From the NCBI RefSeq assembly GCF_023242365.1, contig NZ_JALLIX010000036.1, positions 1-64,000 of the forward strand: a stretch of DNA of 64,000 bases, in the 5' to 3' direction. Within the stretch, counting starts at the first letter, position 1; every line of letters begins with the position of its first letter. The notes below the pieces were generated by a model. It had not been told where the DNA came from. It saw only the letters and a list, made by a program, of their open reading frames with translations, and ran no database searches. This DNA is from Pseudomonas sp. MWU13-2100 (GTDB lineage: Bacteria; Pseudomonadota; Gammaproteobacteria; Pseudomonadales; Pseudomonadaceae). Position numbers and translations under genes: made by a program. Positions 61,701 to 64,000 of the stretch are shown here, in pieces.

Positions 61701-64000
61701 AGCAATATCTCCGGGTCGTTGGAAAGTACCGGCCAGTTCAATATCAATGCCGCCAACTTCGAGAACCGAACGGAGAGTTTCAGCCTGGGGCGCAAGCTGG
61801 TCTCGGGTGCCATCGCCTACAACTGCACCAAATGCTGGGGGCACGATTATATTTTCAGCACCGTCGTTCGTGAGGTCTACGAAGGGCAGGACACTGACAC
61901 CAGTGCCTCCGCGTCTCTCTCCGCAGGGAGCGATTTTGTTTTTCGGGGTGGCAACTTCCTCAATAGCAAAAGCACCATCAGTGCTGGCGGCAATATCTCC
62001 ATCCAGGCTGACAACCTGAAAAACGTCGGGGCAGTCGGCGGTACCATCGAGCGAACCCGTAGCTATCAGGAAATAGAGCTCTGGCGCGGTTTCACGGTGC
62101 CATTCTTCGGTGAGGTGGTTGCTTACAATCAGAGAAATAATCCTGATTTTCCGAACGTTTACTACATCAATGGCTCCGGTGGTCTGAGCCTGGCGATTCC
62201 TGAGAACTGGCGCCATCGTGAAGGGGGTCACGACGGTGGCACCATTGAGGAAGTCCGGTTCAAGGATTCCGTCACTGGCCAAGTAGTGAGCGGTGTGGAT
62301 TTCAGTTATGCGTACCAGCAAATCCCGCAATCGCAGTATGACCCCAACAATCTGGCGCCATTGCCTGATCGACTGCAATCCTTGGTTTTGCTCAGCGACG
62401 TCGAAGTCGCCAAGGACGGCGCTGGCTCGGGCCGCAGTGCCGTCATCCAGGCGGCTGGCAATGTCTCGATCTCCGCGACCCAGGACCTGACCAATAGCGT
62501 TATTCATCAGGACTACGGATTCAGCGCGGGAGCCAACAAAGTCCAGGGCACTCAGGTAGCGGGCACGGGCGCGCCGGTCGTGGTCCGGATCAACGCCCAA
62601 CTGCCACCGAACCTTGCCCAGCAGCAGGTCAACCCCCTCACGCTACCGGGCTTCAGCCTGCCCACCGGGCAAAATGGCCTGTTCCGCTTGAGCGGGCAGG
62701 GCGGTTCGGTTCGGCAGGCGAGCCAGGCCAATCTCGCTTCGCAGAACTGGAACATGGGGGGCGCGGCGGTCAGTACCGCCCAGCGTCAACAGAGTCTGCC
62801 GGAAGTTCAGGCGCGTCATTTCCAGATCGACGCTATTTCGCCGGTCGCCGCCAGTGATCGGCAACTGACCCAGACTAGCCGCCTGGTCACTGGCAGCAGC
62901 GTCGATGCCAGCGTGATCAATGTCACCGCGCCTGTCGATACCGGTAGCAATGTTATCCAACTGCCGAGCTACACCAGCAGCGCTTCCGCGATTACCCAGC
63001 CTGGGACGGTCCAGGTGGATGCTGCTCATCAGTCGGTGGCGGTGGTGGTTCCCGGTGTGACGCCGACCTTGCCGGTGATCCAGCGCGACCCGCTGACTCC
63101 CGTGATCGCTCCTGTCTCCGTGGCCGATGCGGCCACGGGCACATCGACACTGGCCCGCGTCCAGGGCTTGCCGGATATGTCGGTCAAGTCCAACCCGCAG
63201 AAGTACCTGGTCGAAACCAACCCGGCGCTGACCGACCTCAAGCAGTTCATGAGTTCGGACTATCTGCTCTCGGGGTTGGGTTACAACCCGGACGCCAGCG
63301 CAAAGCGCCTCGGCGATGGTTTCTATGAACAGAAGCTGATTCAGCAAGCGGTAGTGGCCCGCACCGGCCAACGCTTCATTGATGGTCAGACCTCAAACGA
63401 GAAGCTGTTCAAGTACCTGATGGACAACGCCATCAGCAGCAAGCAGCAGCTCAATTTGTCGGTGGGTGTTTCCCTGACTTCCGAGCAGGTCGCGGCCCTG
63501 ACCCACGACATCGTCTGGATGGAAAAGCAGGTGGTCAACGGTGAAGAGGTGCTGGTGCCGGTGCTGTACCTGGCGCAGGCCACCAACCGCTTGGCGCCGA
63601 ATGGGGCGTTGATTCAGGGGACGGATATCACCCTGATTGCCGGGGCGAACCTGGAAAACAGCGGGACCTTGCGTGCCAGCAATAACCTCAAGGCGACAGC
63701 GGGCAATGATCTGGTCAACACCGGTTTGATCGAAGCGGGCAATCGTCTGGATCTGCTGGCGGGTAACAACATCGTCAACAAGTCGGGTGGGATCATTGCC
63801 GGGCGCGATGTGAATATGACGGCTCTCACCGGCGATGTGCTTAACCAGCGCGACGTCAACCGCAGCGACCAGACGGTCGGCTTTGTTAGCACGCACCGTG
63901 AATCGCTCGACAACGCTGCGCGTATCGAAGCAGCGAACAACCTCAGCCTCAAGGCCGGACGCGACGTCGAGAATAACGGCAGCGTGCTGCAGAGCGGTGG
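52776..64000 (+). CDS. Giant TpsA exoprotein, filamentous-haemagglutinin/CdiA type (C-terminus beyond window)
   Basis: Partial: about 3,741 codons are visible and the frame is open at the edge; every stretch I translated was free of stops. It has an extended signal (cleavage likely after AQA at residue 48) and a TPS secretion domain (about 49-290) with NPYGISCNGCGF and cysteines 162 and 165. A beta-helix of FHA-1 type runs from about 300 to 3000, built on repeats such as SLDNSGG. A non-repetitive segment follows (about 3005-3245), then a linker with LLSGLGYNPDASAKRLGDGFYEQ (about 3490), after which FHA-2-like repeats begin near 3610 (TDITLIAGANLENSG). The order resembles CdiA. Whether it ends in a CdiA-CT toxin with CdiI immunity, or is an adhesin, cannot be seen. 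Confidence 0.93.
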   Translation, partial: MDVRQFAFLARQPSAALKNREHFLGLPKRGLAFILANAMFWQPLLAQADGIVVSAPGTTLGQAGNGVPIVNIAAPNAQGLSHNQFSDYNVGANGVILNNATARTQSTQLGGIIVGNPNFNGAAANVILNEVNGGSPSQLRGYTEVAGQSAHVIVANPYGISCNGCGFINTPQVTLTTGKAVIGNGQVTGYQVDQGSVSIDGAGLNASNIDQFEIITRAATLNAQINAKQLTVIAGRNDVDARTLSATARADDGSSKPQVAIDSSALGGMYAGTIKLVGTEAGVGVKLAGNLAASGGDIQLDANGQLNLAQATASGAVNVKAASLDAQGPIYAGSSLNVQTTGDLANRNNLAARDGISLGSGGQLSNTGIIEAGVNADNSRNSAGDVSITAQNIVNSGQSVIASRDLNVTATQTLGNQGGTLSGQRQTSVNAGTLDNQNKGRVLSVGTLGVSAGQLLNSQGGLINSHGTLSANLGVLSNGNAEVSSLSGVSLTVASLDNVAGLITAGSSLNINASGAFNNQGGRLAAQQNLQVNAASLDNSLQGSILSQGSLGLTTRGALDNHQSGQIQSNGMAVINSASLDNQQSGLLSSGNVLSLSSGQVNNSASGRITSAMALTVNTSGLDNHQSGQLSSGNVLSLSSGLVDNSQGGRISSATTLIASVSGLDQHNQGQLSGTTGLTLDLNQGLLNNQNALINTPGALLLKNLATVLNQNGEISSHQGFSLAANSLDNSAGGKVLSDAALSLLLNQTLNNAQGVLSGNSLAIQSASLLNNGGRASGQSALDLTLGSLDNSAGGTLSSQGHLSLSASAALNNRGGQITSVADLSLSGASLDNSQGTLSSNAALNSTLAGQWLNQGGLVSSVGPASLKSLGFDNQFNGRVVSQGGLGLTIGGLLDNRGGSLSAGDSLSLGANRLDNRQGGNLYAHGNLGLTLSDQLLNAQGTLKGDGAILLNAAGLNNDGGQFSSVQGMTLNSLGTLSNLGGSLTSGDTLDLSSGQLNNGAGGSLSSAKALTARVSGLDQQGGKLFSSGALSLDLGNGALNNQNGLINASGLLSLKNLSTVINRSGEISSDLGFTLAAQSLDNSRGKVISQQALLLRIDQVLNNVKGLVSANGLDVRSASLDNRNGTFGSDAGLDLTVLGAVSNLNGVLSSAGQTSLKAASLDNSSGQLTGDLGLSIDLSGALDNHAGNLGSGKALRLSAASLDNRAAGSLLAADGTLSATLTGAFDNRELGKLRAGQAIDLNTGSLDNRGGSLMGKDQLTLHSASADNRGGVIQADKDLKLFVDQLDNRDKGNLIGKAAIGYTGTRLDNSGGLLSAVGPVTLTAQEIANAAGRIASQGDLTANVETLNQQGGALVAQGSLLLTGKTLDNRNGGTLASTGGLTVNVEQVDNRTGELSSTAGSVNVTGQSLNNSDGGKLLSATDLGLSVAQLINQTKGRLFTKGSAHLTGSSLDNTGGNFSGLKGLDIRLDGALLNNTGLLSSEGALTLNAARLDNSAGQIGSGAGLSISSLGALLNQGGSMLTDQGLVLSSASLDNSQQGVINGKGATRVTTGKLDNSQGGHLTSDDSLELTATQVSNGASGRIASEKTLTASVTGLDQQGGELFSKTRLSLDLHNGQLNNQQGVINGPLLVLNNLNGVANQSGEISSAQAYTLAAQSLDNSNGKLLSDQGLSLRVTQGLNNLNGVISAAALDSRSASLDNSRGLISSRGVLDLGVTKAFTNQNGTLIGDGALLLAADSLDNSNGAVSGKTDMTATVASLDNQNGQLIATGALTLNGSTLDNRLNGLVGATKALKLNVDRIDNRAGEISSSADLTLIGSRLDNSDGGKVLSDTVLGLKVAQVINQSLGQLRSQGSATLDGSSLDNSGGTLSAQSGLVITLDNALTNQLQGLISSEGNLTVNAASLDNSTGSLSSAGALRLTSSGALINQGGRLVTDQQLTLNSASLDNTQQGVISAKGAATVSSGTYDNSTGSLNSADSLTLTAGQVTNQGGSIGSEKALSASVSGLDQQGGKLFSHSALSLDLNNGQLNNQNGLINAPSLRLNNLKGVNNQGGEISSAQAFTVLADSLDNSNGKLLSNQAVTLRVNQALSNLKGQIAAAALDVRAASLDNSGGTVTSRGDLSLTTTGQLTNQSLGLINAARTLNVTSGDLNNQGGTLLGTGAVTLNAMALNNTGNGLINSQGGLTITANSLDSSNGGEVSAKGDIGLNLGALTQNGGRLLGSQAISLDLAGGDLDNRNGLLNAQGLLTVSHLRDLNNQNGELSSSQSFNLTGRTLDNSGGKLISNNQLGVSGTSVLNQGGLISGWQGLAVNGGSLDNHSSGTLSSRNGNLDVTLSGGLLNSGNGALVSQKNLTVNAASLDNSAGILSSGAAQQLTVSGLLNNAAGGSIDSATTLTLNAMALNNAGSLSAQQALSFTGTTLDNTSGTLTGNGAVNLDLLGVLTNTNGKLASAGPLVISRSSQINNQGGQLVSQGLLSLLSGGLDNRNRGTVAANDSVTLSAGGAVQNSGDGLIYSQNGDVKLTAASLANGKGTLQGQGALNLTVAGDIDNQSGKLIAQNGDLNVSAANLDNRGGTLASVKAALEARIVGVLKNGYDLNNNHQGGITQAQRLTLSALGGIDNYGGRISAQSGDAVITSADFDNRNGGLYAKGLVQVSGNNFDNSGDNDGQIAGQRIDLSLNGALNNRLGIIESDSTLSVRAASLDNQTGQLRALGTSGKTDLQIAGMFDNRNGKLETANSDLTVNAAGFQNLGGSLLHVGNGIFDIATANILNAGGSLVTRGGLTLTADNWTNSSVIQAGRLTVNVNTLNQTAGGQLLATTSLTGNGGNWNNDGLIASDGTASLSLGGSYGGNGRYSSLGTLGLSAASLNLGSMGSIAGGDSTTINVGGALNNYGRITSAAGMSVSAGSINNYGTLGSNGNLLLSTPSLLNENGLIFSGGDTALQVNSFTNHTAQLYSLGAVSIGGYGGAAQAAQVSNISGSLESTGQFNINAANFENRTESFSLGRKLVSGAIAYNCTKCWGHDYIFSTVVREVYEGQDTDTSASASLSAGSDFVFRGGNFLNSKSTISAGGNISIQADNLKNVGAVGGTIERTRSYQEIELWRGFTVPFFGEVVAYNQRNNPDFPNVYYINGSGGLSLAIPENWRHREGGHDGGTIEEVRFKDSVTGQVVSGVDFSYAYQQIPQSQYDPNNLAPLPDRLQSLVLLSDVEVAKDGAGSGRSAVIQAAGNVSISATQDLTNSVIHQDYGFSAGANKVQGTQVAGTGAPVVVRINAQLPPNLAQQQVNPLTLPGFSLPTGQNGLFRLSGQGGSVRQASQANLASQNWNMGGAAVSTAQRQQSLPEVQARHFQIDAISPVAASDRQLTQTSRLVTGSSVDASVINVTAPVDTGSNVIQLPSYTSSASAITQPGTVQVDAAHQSVAVVVPGVTPTLPVIQRDPLTPVIAPVSVADAATGTSTLARVQGLPDMSVKSNPQKYLVETNPALTDLKQFMSSDYLLSGLGYNPDASAKRLGDGFYEQKLIQQAVVARTGQRFIDGQTSNEKLFKYLMDNAISSKQQLNLSVGVSLTSEQVAALTHDIVWMEKQVVNGEEVLVPVLYLAQATNRLAPNGALIQGTDITLIAGANLENSGTLRASNNLKATAGNDLVNTGLIEAGNRLDLLAGNNIVNKSGGIIAGRDVNMTALTGDVLNQRDVNRSDQTVGFVSTHRESLDNAARIEAANNLSLKAGRDVENNGSVLQSG
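54480..59600 (+). repeat. Long-period repeat modules in the FHA-1 region of tpsA
   Basis: A module beginning SGLDQQGGKLFS-like, then LDLNNGQLNNQNGLIN, then GEISSxQ and SLDNSxGKLLS, recurs near 54761, 55821, 57561 and 58791; a diverged fifth copy lacks the first motif near 59450. Within it, about 22-residue SLDN beta-helix repeats occur throughout. Confidence 0.75.
61790..62510 (+). other. Non-repetitive insert in tpsA, candidate receptor-binding segment
   Basis: This coding stretch lacks the SLDN repeats. It has a CTKC cysteine pair, many aromatic residues (ELWRGFTVPFFGEVVAYNQ), and a visibly lower G+C content and less biased codon use than its flanks. In CdiA proteins the receptor-binding domain lies between FHA-1 and FHA-2 at this relative place. 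Function inferred from position only. Confidence 0.5.

Overview
The window is chromosomal DNA from a fluorescent-type Pseudomonas, most probably the P. fluorescens group. The evidence is high G+C, REP/REPIN repeats of the pseudomonad type (GTGGGAGCGGAGCTTGCCCGC), and recognisable Pseudomonas neighbourhoods: pstSCAB; flgZ-flgN-flgM / flgA / cheV-cheR / flgBCDE; nrdA next to an RstAB-like pair and pcpS; phoPQ; an AraC regulator beside dctA; and ldhA-gacS-cysM-rlmD-relA-mazG. The species is an inference; no 16S gene is present.

Layout. 1-320: two tandem REPINs. 321-4230 (minus): pstSCAB high-affinity phosphate importer behind a candidate Pho box. 4287-7026: a Cache-domain chemoreceptor with a candidate FliA promoter, then two coupled YeeE/YedE half-size membrane proteins. 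7036-7700 (minus): a small unassigned two-gene unit ending in a lipoprotein. 8090-13259: a receiver-TPR regulator coupled to a soluble kinase-like protein, a glutamine-synthetase-like ligase and an MFS protein. 13324-20966: flagellar/chemotaxis block (flgZ, flgN, flgM, flgA leftward; cheV, cheR, flgB, flgC, flgD, flgE rightward) with clear sigma-54 and FliA promoters. 21118-24018 (minus): nrdA with a long leader carrying an NrdR-box pair and a DnaA box; nrdB is not adjacent. 24754-30057: RstAB-like two-component pair, phosphopantetheinyl transferase, and phoPQ with a PhoP-box-like repeat but no oprH. 30073-34061: AraC regulator, dctA with a sigma-54 promoter and upstream inverted repeats, and a family III CoA-transferase. 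34225-39974: sprT, YIP1-family membrane protein, ttcA-tag, wrbA/arsC-type operon, a thioredoxin lipoprotein and a META-domain lipoprotein. 39972-50783: zinc-ribbon protein, ldhA, gacS, cysM, rlmD, relA, mazG, DUF2058 protein. 51021-64000: a two-partner secretion locus made of a TpsB outer-membrane transporter and a giant TpsA/CdiA-type exoprotein that is still open at the window edge after about 3,741 codons.

How it works together. Much of the window senses or responds to the environment: phosphate import, flagellar assembly and chemotaxis, four two-component modules (receiver-TPR/kinase, RstAB-like, PhoPQ, GacS) and (p)ppGpp synthesis by RelA. The most striking part is the accessory TPS locus. 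It has a canonical promoter overlapped by an inverted repeat. GGA motifs of the RsmA/RsmE type sit at the ribosome-binding site of tpsB and at the start codon of tpsA. This suggests Gac/Rsm translational control of a contact-dependent or adhesin system. The exoprotein's toxin or adhesin C-terminus lies beyond the window, so its final function cannot be assigned here.
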